Part shown: in pieces, positions 1-6,873 of the stretch | Layout: the number at the start of each line of letters is the position of its first letter | How positions within the stretch are numbered: the first letter of the stretch is position 1 | DNA from: an uncultured Oscillospiraceae bacterium | Lineage (GTDB): Bacteria; Bacillota; Clostridia; Oscillospirales; Acutalibacteraceae | NCBI GenBank assembly: GCA_900550095.1 | Contig: URRG01000012.1 | Location: 1 to 16,352, forward strand | Direction: 5' to 3' | DNA length: 16,352 nt | Notes under the pieces: model-generated | What the model was told of the DNA's origin: nothing | The model's database searches: none | The model's input: only the letters and a program-made list of their open reading frames with translations | Program-made: the position numbers and the translations under genes

Positions 1-201
1 AAGTGTGGCAAGTATCCGCAAAGTGGTGGTCTTGCCGGCTCCGTTCGGCCCCAGAAGGCCAAATACCTCTCCCCTGTAGGCTGTGAAGGAAATGCCGTCC
101 ACCGCTTTTTTTGTCTTTTCCTTTGTCTTTTCCAGCCGCTGCTGCTTTTTGGATAAAACAAAGGTCTTCCGCAGATTTTCCACCCGCAAAATTTCTTCCA
201 T
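1..201 (-). CDS. ABC transporter ATP-binding protein, NatA-like (partial, 3' end off window)
   Basis: Only the first 67 residues are visible; the gene runs off the left edge. The protein begins MEEILRVENLRKTF, carries a charged Lys/Glu/Gln-rich insertion at about residues 18-32, and reaches a clear Walker A (GPNGAGKTTT, residues 51-60) followed by LRILATL, wording typical of NatA/CcmA-type exporter ATPases. It would power an export permease at the membrane; permease and substrate are not visible. I chose the ATG at 199-201 because AAAGGTGG lies just upstream at a good distance. An in-frame ATG at 217-219 lies before that ribosome binding site, and the frame stays open back to about 343, so an N-terminal extension from a GTG near 313 cannot be excluded. 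The Walker B, signature and switch motifs are outside the window, so substrate class is unknown. Confidence 0.88.
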   Translation of the reverse strand, partial: MEEILRVENLRKTFVLSKKQQRLEKTKEKTKKAVDGISFTAYRGEVFGLLGPNGAGKTTTLRILATL

Positions 202-275
202 CTGTGTACCACCTTTCATGGCGTTCCCGGAGAAGCTCTCCCCCCGAAAACCCGTGCAAATTAAGCATAGGAGCA

Positions 276-311
276 TGCTCAGGATGTTCAGACTGCTCAG
301 GCCGTTCAGCA
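276..311. repeat. Two-copy 18-base imperfect tandem repeat
   Basis: Positions 276-293 and 294-311 share TGCTCAGG, then two differing bases, then GTTCAG. Each unit resembles a pair of half-sites. The second unit overlaps the left arm of the hairpin at 304-330. It lies 75-110 bases upstream of the ABC transporter start, where an operator or leader element would be plausible, but no function is known. Confidence 0.5.
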
Positions 312-330
312 CTCCTTTTTCATGCTGAAC
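304..330 (-). other. Hairpin in ABC transporter leader
   Basis: GTTCAGCA (304-311) pairs perfectly with TGCTGAAC (323-330) around an 11-base loop. On the minus strand the loop contains AAAAAGGAG, a ribosome-binding-like sequence, and no U tract follows, so this is not a normal terminator. It could fold in the transcript leading into the ABC ATPase gene. Confidence 0.45.
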
Positions 331-338
331 ACCGAGCG

Positions 339-390
339 TATATCAACAGGAGGCTCACTTTTCCCTAAGGAAAAGAAACCCGCTGATATA
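339..390 (-). other. Imperfect long stem-loop in ABC transporter leader
   Basis: The outer arms TATATCA (339-345) and TGATATA (384-390) are perfectly complementary, and inside them CTTTTCC (358-364) pairs with GGAAAAG (369-375) around a four-base loop. Further weak pairs between the arms are possible. There is no following U run on the minus strand. It is visible pairing potential only; it matches no riboswitch class I recognise. Confidence 0.4.
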
Positions 391-761
391 TATTACCGGT
401 ACCGGCGGTATCCCCGTATCCTAAAGGAAGGATCCACCGCCCCTTTTCCGCCGCTTATAGGGCATATAAAGTATAGGATTTTGGGCAAAGCTTATTTTGT
501 CTCATGAAGACGAAAAACAGCAAAAAAATCCAAACCTGTCAGCTTAATTATTCTTATATAGATATATATTGCAAGAACGATAAGATATAGGATTTCGCTC
601 ACAGAAAAATCCAAATACAGGCCCGAGGATATCCGTTATCACGGTGTTCACAGCGCTGCGGGAGCCTGGAGCCGCACCCACAGCCGTTATTCCGGAGTCT
701 CCTTCCTCATGCATTCTGAAGCATACGGCCATACAAACCGCGAAAACAGCCCGATAAGCCG

Positions 762-791
762 AAAAAAACCGCCCCGGCCCAGCCGGAGCGG
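762..791 (-). terminator. Strong intrinsic terminator
   Basis: The 10-bp arms at 769-778 and 782-791 pair with a single G-U around a three-base loop, and on the minus strand are followed by seven T residues (768-762). It lies about 130 bases beyond the lipoprotein stop codon and would end that operon, but it also lies about 30 bases after a good promoter (821-849). Confidence 0.85.
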
Positions 792-820
792 TTCCAAACA
801 GCCAAAGCAGGAGCATGCAC

Positions 821-849
821 AGTATACTATAAACATCCGCCGCAATCAA
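821..849 (-). promoter_or_regulatory. Sigma-A-type promoter immediately before a terminator
   Basis: On the minus strand TTGATT (844-849) and TATACT (821-826) are separated by exactly 17 bases, a near-consensus housekeeping promoter. Transcription would begin near 814 and meet the terminator at 762-791, giving an RNA of roughly 50 bases, or serve as an attenuated promoter for the ABC transporter further on. Confidence 0.55.
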
Positions 850-919
850 GAGCGATATGGGGAGCCTCTCTTCTGTACTCTTCCTACCTTCGCAATAGAC
901 TTTTATAAGGCAGCTGAAA

Positions 920-1534
920 TTATTTCGCAGCACGCTCTTCTTCCGCCGCAGCCGCGGCTTTTTCTTGCAGAGTATCCAGCTCAACGCCGCCGCTGAGCTC
1001 TTCGCTCTCCAAAGCTCCCTTCATAGTGATATCCGGGAGCCAGGTGAAGGGCTTTTCCTTCCCGCCGTAGGCAAAGCGCCCAAAGGGGCCCAGAATGGTG
1101 TATGTGCCGTCTTCATTTCTGCGGGCAAAAATGAACCATTTTTCCCCTTCGTTCATCAGGGGATCCTCGGCGATCTGGATCAGTTCCGTATCTGTCCTGC
1201 GGCCTGTCTGATAGAGCTCCACTGTTTCCACATTCTCTGTGGAATACGCCGTTTCCAGCACATCCGCCGTAGAAATGGTGAAATATAAAGACTCGTGTTG
1301 TTCCACCCGTTCTTGGCCGGTAATTTCCACCAGGGCGATCAGATCGCTGTCCGCCGCCAAATCCTTAATAGAATCGTAGGATCTATGCCAGCTTGCGGAG
1401 ATATTTTGCACCTTCACCCCGCCCGGTATATCGAATGAAGGGACACCTTCCTCATCAGGGGCAGCAGAGCAGCCGAATAAAGCGGCTGCAAACAATAGCA
1501 GCGCCGCACAAACAGCAGAAAATCGTTTCATCAC
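920..1534 (-). CDS. Lipoprotein of unknown function
   Basis: This encodes a 204-residue exported lipoprotein. Residues 1-21 form a hydrophobic signal peptide ending in a lipobox (LFGC, Cys22), so the mature protein should be anchored to the outer face of the membrane. The body (about 45-165) has the pattern of a lipoprotein family I have seen widely in Firmicutes: a WHRSYDSIKDL stretch, a beta-rich core, LYQTGRR, and DPLMNEGEKWFIFARR before a GPFGRFAYG segment. No catalytic motif is visible and I know no function. The tail is Ala/Glu-rich. Start: GTG at 1532-1534 directly followed by ATG at 1529-1531; AAAGGGG at 1544-1550 is 9 bases from the GTG and 12 from the ATG, so GTG is slightly favoured. 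It begins 18 bases after the metalloprotease stop, so the two are very probably cotranscribed. Confidence 0.85.
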   Translation of the reverse strand: MMKRFSAVCAALLLFAAALFGCSAAPDEEGVPSFDIPGGVKVQNISASWHRSYDSIKDLAADSDLIALVEITGQERVEQHESLYFTISTADVLETAYSTENVETVELYQTGRRTDTELIQIAEDPLMNEGEKWFIFARRNEDGTYTILGPFGRFAYGGKEKPFTWLPDITMKGALESEELSGGVELDTLQEKAAAAAEEERAAK

Positions 1535-1552
1535 TATTTACAACCCCTTTCA

Positions 1553-2086
1553 TTACTTATAAATTGCATTCACACCGTTTTTATCATCAATTTGAGGACT
1601 ATATAATCCATACACAGTATAACGAACAGTTGATTCATTCATGATAGACGAATGAGCGTTTGAAGGCTGATGCCCCAAACCTAATGCATGGCCAATTTCA
1701 TGAGCGGCAACAGACCGCTTATGATTTGCAACTACCGTATTCAAATAGTAACTGTTGAGTATACATTCCGCATAAGAATAAACACCGCCGCTATATTGTG
1801 AATTGCAGATCCCGTCCCACGCTACATTCAAATGTTTTTCCGCTTTGCAATATATATCCGTAAGGCTTGCAGAAGTTAAAATAAGAGTAACGTTTGTTTT
1901 ATTCCAATCTGCCAAAGCGTTCTTCCATGCCGTTTTATAAACAGAAGCTAAACCGGAAGGGAAAGCATAGTAAATTGTTTTCGAAGGCCATCGAATTCCC
2001 GTAACAGTATATGCAAACGATGGTATAGAAAAATACGAAACTAAAGTGACCAATACCAAAATCAAGCTAATAATCCGCTTTTTCAT
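1553..2086 (-). CDS. Secreted matrixin-like zinc metalloprotease
   Basis: This is a 177-residue secreted protease. A signal peptide (residues 1-25, ending IPSFA) precedes a small metzincin domain with the complete zinc site HEIGHALGLGH (His129, Glu130, His133, His139) and a Met-turn (SIMNE, Met149). The C-terminus (LYSPQIDDKNGVNAIYK) resembles the usual end of a matrixin catalytic domain. It should cleave proteins or peptides outside the cell; the substrate is unknown. There is no cysteine-switch propeptide, and three cysteines (80, 94, 108) lie in the mature part. I chose ATG 2084-2086 over the upstream in-frame ATG at 2116 because it gives a proper MKKR signal peptide with AGGA upstream. 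The gene is clearly more AT-rich than its neighbours, which suggests acquisition by transfer. It leads a two-gene unit with the lipoprotein. Confidence 0.92.
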   Translation of the reverse strand: MKKRIISLILVLVTLVSYFSIPSFAYTVTGIRWPSKTIYYAFPSGLASVYKTAWKNALADWNKTNVTLILTSASLTDIYCKAEKHLNVAWDGICNSQYSGGVYSYAECILNSYYLNTVVANHKRSVAAHEIGHALGLGHQPSNAHSSIMNESTVRYTVYGLYSPQIDDKNGVNAIYK

Positions 2087-2175
2087 AAATATCCTACTAC
2101 ATGAATGTGTGGACATCTGGCGGTCAAAGTCAAATAGTGCATTGGAATCACCAGCTTATCAGTATTTTCACTTAC

Positions 2176-2203
2176 ATTATACTATATTAAATATTTTTCT
2201 CAA
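2176..2203 (-). promoter_or_regulatory. Promoter of the metalloprotease/lipoprotein unit
   Basis: On the minus strand TTGAGA (2198-2203) and a perfect TATAAT (2176-2181) are 16 bases apart in an AT-rich stretch. The predicted start near 2169 leaves a leader of about 85 bases before the protease start codon. Confidence 0.7.
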
Positions 2204-2291
2204 CAAAAAGCATACTATTTATTGAAAATATTACTTGCAAAAGTTATACAGGCTTAACACGATTTTTTATATCTTGATAAACGTTCTCATT

Positions 2292-3437
2292 TTATTCTCT
2301 ATTCTCTATCCGTTCCACAAGCTCCAGAATAACGGAGTTGGAGACAAGGAACCCCTGAGGCGTCAGCGAAAGCCGCCTCTTCCCCCCTTCTCCCTCCACA
2401 CGGCACAACCCGCCTTTTTCCAGAAGGGAGGCTTCCCGCCAAAATTTCTCCGGCAAGGAAGCTTTTCCCGCATACCGAACGGAAAAGGACTCTTCCGAAA
2501 GGCCCTCCCTGAGGCGCAGGGCCAGCATGCAGAATTCTTCGGGCGATCCCCCTTCCCCATCCGGCCGGGGCTCATTCCCCGCAAGAAAAGCCTGTAAATC
2601 CCGGGGATAAAAGAACCGCTTTCCCATAACAAAGGAATGGGCCGCCGGTCCCAGGCCCAGATATTCATCGCAGCGCCAATACTGCAGGTTGTGGCGCCCC
2701 TCAAAGCCGGGCTTGGCAAAATTGGAGATCTCATACTGCCGGTAGCCCAGCCTTTCCAGCTCCTCACAGGCGGAAAGATATAAATCGCAGGTTTCTTCTT
2801 CTCCGGGGAGTTCCAGAGTGTCCTTGCGGCCCCAGAAAGGCGTCCCCGGCTCTATTTTTAAAAGGTAGGCGGAAATGTGTTCCACCCCCAGAGAGGCGCA
2901 GAACCGGATGCTTTCCCGAAGTTTTTCCCAGGTCTGGCCCGGAAGCGCCGTCATCAGATCCAGGGAGATATTCCGAACCCCCGCCTTCCTGGCTGCCTTT
3001 ACAGCTTCCGCGGCCTGCCGGGCCGTGTGCCGCCTTCCCAGAAGCTTCAACTCCTCTTCATGGGCGGATTGCAGGCCCAGAGAAAGCCGGTTCACCCCTG
3101 CATGCGCGATTTCCCGGAAAAAATCATCCAGATGGGAGGTGGGGTTGGCCTCCAGAGTGATTTCCTCATTTTTCAGGCCAAAATTCTGCCGGGCGGCCCT
3201 CACAAGGCGGGCGATCCTGGAAGCGCCCAGAAGGTTGGGGGTGCCGCCCCCGAAATACAGGGTATCCGCCCGGAAGCCGGATCCCTTTTCCCACAGTTTT
3301 TCCGCCCATCGAGGAAGAAGCTCCTCCAGACGGCGGGTATATTCCTCCTTCAAAGCCTCGTTCCCCGCCATGGAATAAAAATCACAATAGGGGCATTTAC
3401 CGTCGCAGAAGGGAACATGCAGGTATAATCCAGGCAT
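2292..3437 (-). CDS. hemW: HemW-family radical SAM heme chaperone (HemN-like)
   Basis: This 381-residue protein is a cytoplasmic radical SAM enzyme. The cluster motif CDGKCPYCDF (Cys11, Cys15, Cys18) binds the 4Fe-4S cluster, YFGGGTPNLL follows the family pattern, and GRHNLQYWRCDEYLGLGPAAHSF and a C-terminal HemW domain complete it. Family knowledge: HemW binds heme and hands it to haemoproteins; it was often annotated as oxygen-independent coproporphyrinogen oxidase, but it lacks the extra cysteine of true HemN (CxxxCxxCxC). The start is ATG 3435-3437, giving MPGLYLHVPFC, with AAAGGAG six bases upstream; the frame extends further 5' but that extension does not match the family. In Bacillus hemW follows lepA directly; here two genes and a terminator lie between, so it probably has its own promoter, which I could not identify. 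Confidence 0.95.
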   Translation of the reverse strand: MPGLYLHVPFCDGKCPYCDFYSMAGNEALKEEYTRRLEELLPRWAEKLWEKGSGFRADTLYFGGGTPNLLGASRIARLVRAARQNFGLKNEEITLEANPTSHLDDFFREIAHAGVNRLSLGLQSAHEEELKLLGRRHTARQAAEAVKAARKAGVRNISLDLMTALPGQTWEKLRESIRFCASLGVEHISAYLLKIEPGTPFWGRKDTLELPGEEETCDLYLSACEELERLGYRQYEISNFAKPGFEGRHNLQYWRCDEYLGLGPAAHSFVMGKRFFYPRDLQAFLAGNEPRPDGEGGSPEEFCMLALRLREGLSEESFSVRYAGKASLPEKFWREASLLEKGGLCRVEGEGGKRRLSLTPQGFLVSNSVILELVERIENRE

Positions 3438-3598
3438 ACAAAACTCCTTTCCAAGCCATATGTCCATATTCTTCATGGGGAGAAACAGGCCGCAGCAGCC
3501 AGGCAGATGCCCCATATTCAAGCAGCAGAAACAGCAAAAACACGCAAAAGCGGCTGCTGTGCGGACCATACCGCCAATTTATCCGCATACGGATCCAT

Positions 3599-3625
3599 AA
3601 AAAAGGACCCCGTCACAGGGCCCTT
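3599..3625 (-). terminator. Intrinsic terminator overlapping a stop codon
   Basis: AAGGACCC (3603-3610) pairs with GGGCCCTT (3618-3625) with one G-U pair, and on the minus strand a run of T follows (to 3599). The loop contains the stop codon (3613-3615) of the membrane protein gene. It should end the lepA-side transcript before hemW. Confidence 0.75.
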
Positions 3626-4191
3626 TCTGCCAAATTGTATATGAAATTCCAAAAGAGGAACATGGGCGCAAAGAAAAGCACACATACGCCCACATCCAGA
3701 AAAACGCCCAAAAGAGACGGCTTTTTCTGCCTCACATGCACATACAGGAACAGCAGCAGGATGCAAATCAGCAGACAAATGGACCCGCCCGCCATACTGA
3801 ATCGGTTGGCTATGGGATATTTTTGTACTTCCCCAAAAGCGATTGTGCCCACCCAGAGAAGCAGACAGTACAGCCCTGCGCTTCCCATGGCGCTGAGTGC
3901 AGCAGCCAAGGCGCCTGTCTTCAGGCTCCCGCTTTTGGAAGCCGCATTGCGGAAGAGGAGAGCAAAAGCCCCGCATACCGTCAGAGCCGCTCCCAAAAAA
4001 GCGAGGGCCGCCCAAAAGCCGTCCTCCATCCGGAGAAGATTCCACATATAGGGCTGGGCGGCGTCTTCCTTTTTCAAAAAGGGGGCGCAAAATCCCACGG
4101 CAGCCGCCAAAAGGCCCGCAGCCAGCACAAGCAGCCAGTTTCGAAAACATACATTTTTTACACTCTTCGAAAGGCATGATTTTTCAGCCAC
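3613..4191 (-). CDS. Predicted five-helix membrane protein, unknown function
   Basis: This 192-residue protein has five likely membrane segments, at about residues 19-40, 59-80, 93-117, 133-152 and 158-185, with short basic loops (for example VRQKKPS before the last). I do not recognise the family and see no catalytic or transport motif. The start is GTG 4189-4191, with AGAGG about eight bases upstream; no in-frame ATG exists near the first helix. If the upstream kinase gene is read in its restored frame, its end (4158) overlaps this start by 34 bases, suggesting the two were once translationally coupled. A terminator overlaps its stop codon, so it is the last gene of the lepA-side unit. Confidence 0.75.
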   Translation of the reverse strand: MAEKSCLSKSVKNVCFRNWLLVLAAGLLAAAVGFCAPFLKKEDAAQPYMWNLLRMEDGFWAALAFLGAALTVCGAFALLFRNAASKSGSLKTGALAAALSAMGSAGLYCLLLWVGTIAFGEVQKYPIANRFSMAGGSICLLICILLLFLYVHVRQKKPSLLGVFLDVGVCVLFFAPMFLFWNFIYNLAERAL

Positions 4192-4671
4192 AGCAATCGC
4201 CTCTTTCTCTGCTTCCAGAGGAGTTCATCTGCTTTGGGCGGCTGGAAAAGAGCCATATACTCCCGCATCTCCGCCTCCTGTAACAAAGGCCCCTTCGGGC
4301 TTCTCCGCATTTCGGGAAGCGAGCCTCCGGAGAAGCTCCTCCTCCGAGGCTTCCATAGAATGGAGCCGGAACCCCGCGCCCAGAACGTGGGCCCTGCGGC
4401 GGAAATACGCCCGTTCCTCCCGGGCCCAAAACCTAAAATCGAGGATCACATCCATCCCCAGGGAAAGAGCGCGGGAGGCCGCCTCCCACATGATCTTTTC
4501 AATAGCCTCATGCCGTTCGCCGTGGCCGGGCTCCTGCGCGTCCTGGCCGAAAAGACGGATCTGCCATTCATCCGGCGTCAGGCGCAGGGCGTGATATTCC
4601 TGTCTCAGCCGCCGTGCCTCTGTGGTCTTCCTGCTGCAGGGGAGGCCCGCCATCAAATGCAAAACAGCCAT
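4158..4671 (-). pseudogene. Predicted P-loop kinase (AAA_33/COG0645-like), frameshifted
   Basis: The readable frame from 4671 to 4225 gives 148 residues similar to small predicted nucleotide-dependent kinases: MAGLPCSRKTT as the P-loop, LRLTPDEW at residues 30-36, ILDFRFW at 76-82, and RLASRNAEKPEGAFV. At 4278-4281 the frame shifts: a different frame continues as EAEMREYMALFQPPKADELL, the expected family ending, and stops at 4158. One extra base (ACAGGAG where ACAGAG is expected) explains it, and the restored length of about 170 residues fits the family. Two further changes suggest decay: Arg14 replaces the P-loop glycine before Lys15, and Arg80 stands where LDFGFW is usual; both are AGG codons. 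It begins 40 bases after lepA. A sequencing error could explain the shift but not both arginines. Confidence 0.8.
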
Positions 4672-4711
4672 ACAGCGCTATTCTCCCTTCGGGGCTCGGG
4701 GCGAAAGCCCT

Positions 4712-6520
4712 TTATTCATCCAGCTTCAACACGGACATAAACGCCTCCTGGGGAACCTCCACCGTTCCCAGCTGGCGCATGCGTTTCTTGCCTTCCTTCT
4801 GCTTTTCCAGAAGCTTCTTCTTTCGGGTGATATCTCCGCCGTAACATTTTGCCAGCACATCTTTGCGCAGAGCTTTGACCGTCTCCCGGGCGATGATGCG
4901 CCCTCCGATGCAGGCCTGGATAGGCACCTCGAAAAGCTGGCGCGGAATTTTCTCTTTGAGCTTTTCCGCCATCTTCCGGGCTCTGGTATAGGCCTTCTCC
5001 GAATGAATGATGAAGGAAAGAGCGTCCACAATTTCCCCGTTGAGCATAATATCCAGCTTTACAAGGTCGCTCTTTTCGTAGCCGTCCAGCTCATAGTCGA
5101 AGCTGGCGTAGCCTCTGGTGCGGGATTTCAGAGCGTCAAAGAAATCGTAAATGATCTCGTTTAAGGGCAGGCGGTAGTGGATATCCACCCGGTCGGAGTC
5201 GATATACGTCATATCCTTGAACACGCCCCGGCGCTCCTGGCAGAGCTCCATAATGTTCCCCACATATTCAGTGGGGGTGTAGATATGGGCGTTGGTCATG
5301 GGTTCCTCCGCGCTGGCGATCACCGAAGGATCGGGGTAATTGGTGGGGTTATCGATGGTGATGACCTCTCCGCCCGTTTTCGTGATCCGGTAAATAACGC
5401 TGGGAGCCGTGGTGATGATATCCAGGTTATATTCCCTTTCCAGCCGCTCCTGGATAACCTCCATATGCAGAAGCCCCAAAAAGCCGCAGCGGAAGCCGAA
5501 GCCCAGTGCAACGGAAGTTTCCGGCTCAAAGGAAAGGGCCGCGTCGTTTAACTGCAGTTTTTCCAAAGCTTCCCGCAGATCCGGGTATTTGGCTCCGTCC
5601 GCAGGGTATATGCCGCAGAACACCATGGGCTGCACCGGTCTGTAACCGGGAAGAGCCTCCCCGGCGGGATTATCCGCCCTTGTGATGGTGTCGCCCACCG
5701 TGGCATCCTTTACCGCCTTGATAGAGGCCGCAATATATCCCACCTCTCCTGCAGTCAGCTCAGAAACAGGCTCGAATTTTGTAGCCCGCATATAGCCGCA
5801 CTCCGTAACAGTGAATTCCGCCCCGGTGCTCATCATGCGGATGGTATCTCCGGGGTGAACAGTGCCGTCCTTCAGGCGCACATGGGCGATAACTCCCTTA
5901 TAGGCATCGTAATAGGAATCAAATATCAAGGCCTTCAGAGGGGCCTGGGGATCCCCTTCCGGAGGCGGAATGAGCTTCACGATCTGTTCCATCACCTGGT
6001 CGATGTTGATGCCCGCCTTGGCGGAGACCGCCGGGGCGTCGTCAGCCGGGATACCGATCACATCCTCGATTTCCCGGCGGACCCGCTCTGGATCCGCGCT
6101 TGGAAGGTCGATCTTATTGATCACGGGAACGATCTCAAGCCCTGCATCCACCGCCAGATACGTATTGGCAAGAGTCTGGGCCTCGATCCCCTGGGAAGCG
6201 TCCACCACCAGCACAGCGCCTTCGCAGGCCGCCAGACTGCGGGATACCTCATAGTTAAAGTCCACATGGCCGGGGGTGTCGATCAGATTGAAAACGTAAT
6301 CCTCCCCATCTTTGGCATGGTAAACCAGCGTAACGGCATGAGCTTTGATGGTGATGCCTCTCTCCCGTTCCAGATCCATATTGTCCAGAAGCTGGTCTTC
6401 CATATCCCGGAGAGCCACGGCGCTGGTCTGCTCCAGGATCCGGTCCGCCAGTGTGCTCTTTCCATGGTCGATATGGGCTATAATGCTGAAATTGCGTATT
6501 TTATCTCTTGAAATTGCCAT
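4712..6520 (-). CDS. lepA: Elongation factor 4 (LepA), ribosome back-translocating GTPase
   Basis: This 602-residue translational GTPase has the normal LepA length. G-domain motifs are complete: AHIDHGKST (15-23), RGIT (54-57), DTPGHVDF (81-88) and NKID (135-138). The EF-G-like domains and the LepA-specific C-terminal part follow (GYASFDYELDGYEKSDLVKLDIMLNG and KEKIPRQLFEVPIQA regions, ending RQLGTVEVPQEAFMSVLKLDE). It acts on the ribosome in the cytoplasm and is thought to aid elongation or ribosome assembly under stress. The start is ATG 6518-6520 (MAISRDKIRN), eight bases after AGGA; ATGs at 6526 and 6529 are too close to that site. The frame is open far upstream, but the residues there do not resemble LepA. 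It has its own promoter candidate at 6656-6664. Confidence 0.97.
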   Translation of the reverse strand: MAISRDKIRNFSIIAHIDHGKSTLADRILEQTSAVALRDMEDQLLDNMDLERERGITIKAHAVTLVYHAKDGEDYVFNLIDTPGHVDFNYEVSRSLAACEGAVLVVDASQGIEAQTLANTYLAVDAGLEIVPVINKIDLPSADPERVRREIEDVIGIPADDAPAVSAKAGINIDQVMEQIVKLIPPPEGDPQAPLKALIFDSYYDAYKGVIAHVRLKDGTVHPGDTIRMMSTGAEFTVTECGYMRATKFEPVSELTAGEVGYIAASIKAVKDATVGDTITRADNPAGEALPGYRPVQPMVFCGIYPADGAKYPDLREALEKLQLNDAALSFEPETSVALGFGFRCGFLGLLHMEVIQERLEREYNLDIITTAPSVIYRITKTGGEVITIDNPTNYPDPSVIASAEEPMTNAHIYTPTEYVGNIMELCQERRGVFKDMTYIDSDRVDIHYRLPLNEIIYDFFDALKSRTRGYASFDYELDGYEKSDLVKLDIMLNGEIVDALSFIIHSEKAYTRARKMAEKLKEKIPRQLFEVPIQACIGGRIIARETVKALRKDVLAKCYGGDITRKKKLLEKQKEGKKRMRQLGTVEVPQEAFMSVLKLDE

Positions 6521-6655
6521 TTCCATCATCCTACTGCTAAAATTCAGTCCGCCGCGCCGCCCAGCCCGGAATGCTACACTTCCGGACACAAATGCCTGGA
6601 TAAGGAGCGGCTCTTTCTTGCACCGAGCTGGTGCACCCGAAAGGATCTGAATGAA

Positions 6656-6664
6656 AGTATACCA
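6656..6664 (-). promoter_or_regulatory. Extended -10 promoter for lepA
   Basis: On the minus strand TGGTATACT gives an extended -10 element (TG at 6663-6664, TATACT at 6656-6661). There is no good -35 box at the usual distance, which is common for extended -10 promoters. Transcription would start near 6649, about 130 bases before lepA. Confidence 0.5.
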
Positions 6665-6725
6665 TATTCTCCCGGGGTTTGGGTAGTCCCCATCGCAAAA
6701 AGCAACAGCCCGGCGCCGGCCCTTT

Positions 6726-6766
6726 AAAAAGGGCCGCGCGTCTACCTCATTCGTAAACGCACGGCC
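6726..6766 (-). terminator. Terminator after the anchored linker protein gene
   Basis: The 10-bp arms at 6732-6741 and 6757-6766 pair with one G-U around a 15-base loop, followed on the minus strand by CTTTTT. The plus-strand side is also followed by a T-rich run (6767-6779), so it could work in both directions. It lies about 110 bases past the stop at 6874. Confidence 0.65.
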
Positions 6767-6873
6767 TTTCTTCTTTTTTGATTTTACAGCTTTCTCCCTT
6801 ACTGCCATGTTGCGTTTTGCACAGCTACGCGCGATCAGGAGAAAGAGTAACAGCAAATCATGGGATATGCCCC

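Larger units (their letters stand above)
202..919. other. Intergenic region of about 720 bases with hairpins and short repeats
   Basis: I see no convincing gene here. On the minus strand, reading towards the ABC transporter, it holds a promoter followed at once by an intrinsic terminator (762-849), an AT-rich stretch with a weak promoter candidate (547-574: TTGCAA, 16 bases, AATAAT), an imperfect long hairpin (339-390), an 8-bp perfect hairpin (304-330) and an 18-base imperfect tandem repeat (276-311). The minus-strand open frame 544-984 runs straight through the terminator and into the end of the lipoprotein gene, so I do not accept it as a gene. Confidence 0.6.
6521..6873. other. Intergenic region between the anchored linker protein gene and lepA
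   Basis: This 353-base gap holds the terminator of the preceding gene (6726-6766), an 18-base palindrome overlapping it (6718-6735), the lepA promoter candidate, and a roughly 130-base lepA leader with a small inverted repeat (TGCACC at 6619-6624 with GGTGCA at 6630-6635). The minus frame of lepA stays open through it, but codes for nothing recognisable. Confidence 0.6.

Noticed and set aside
544..984. 146-codon minus-strand frame with a hydrophobic stretch
   Set aside because: It starts inside the lipoprotein gene, lacks a ribosome binding site, and reads through a promoter and a strong terminator.
2877..3428. 183-codon plus-strand frame
   Set aside because: It lies wholly opposite hemW and has no family features; it is a GC-rich shadow.
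5855..6511. 218-codon plus-strand frame
   Set aside because: It is antisense to the conserved GTPase domain of lepA, whose frame is certain.
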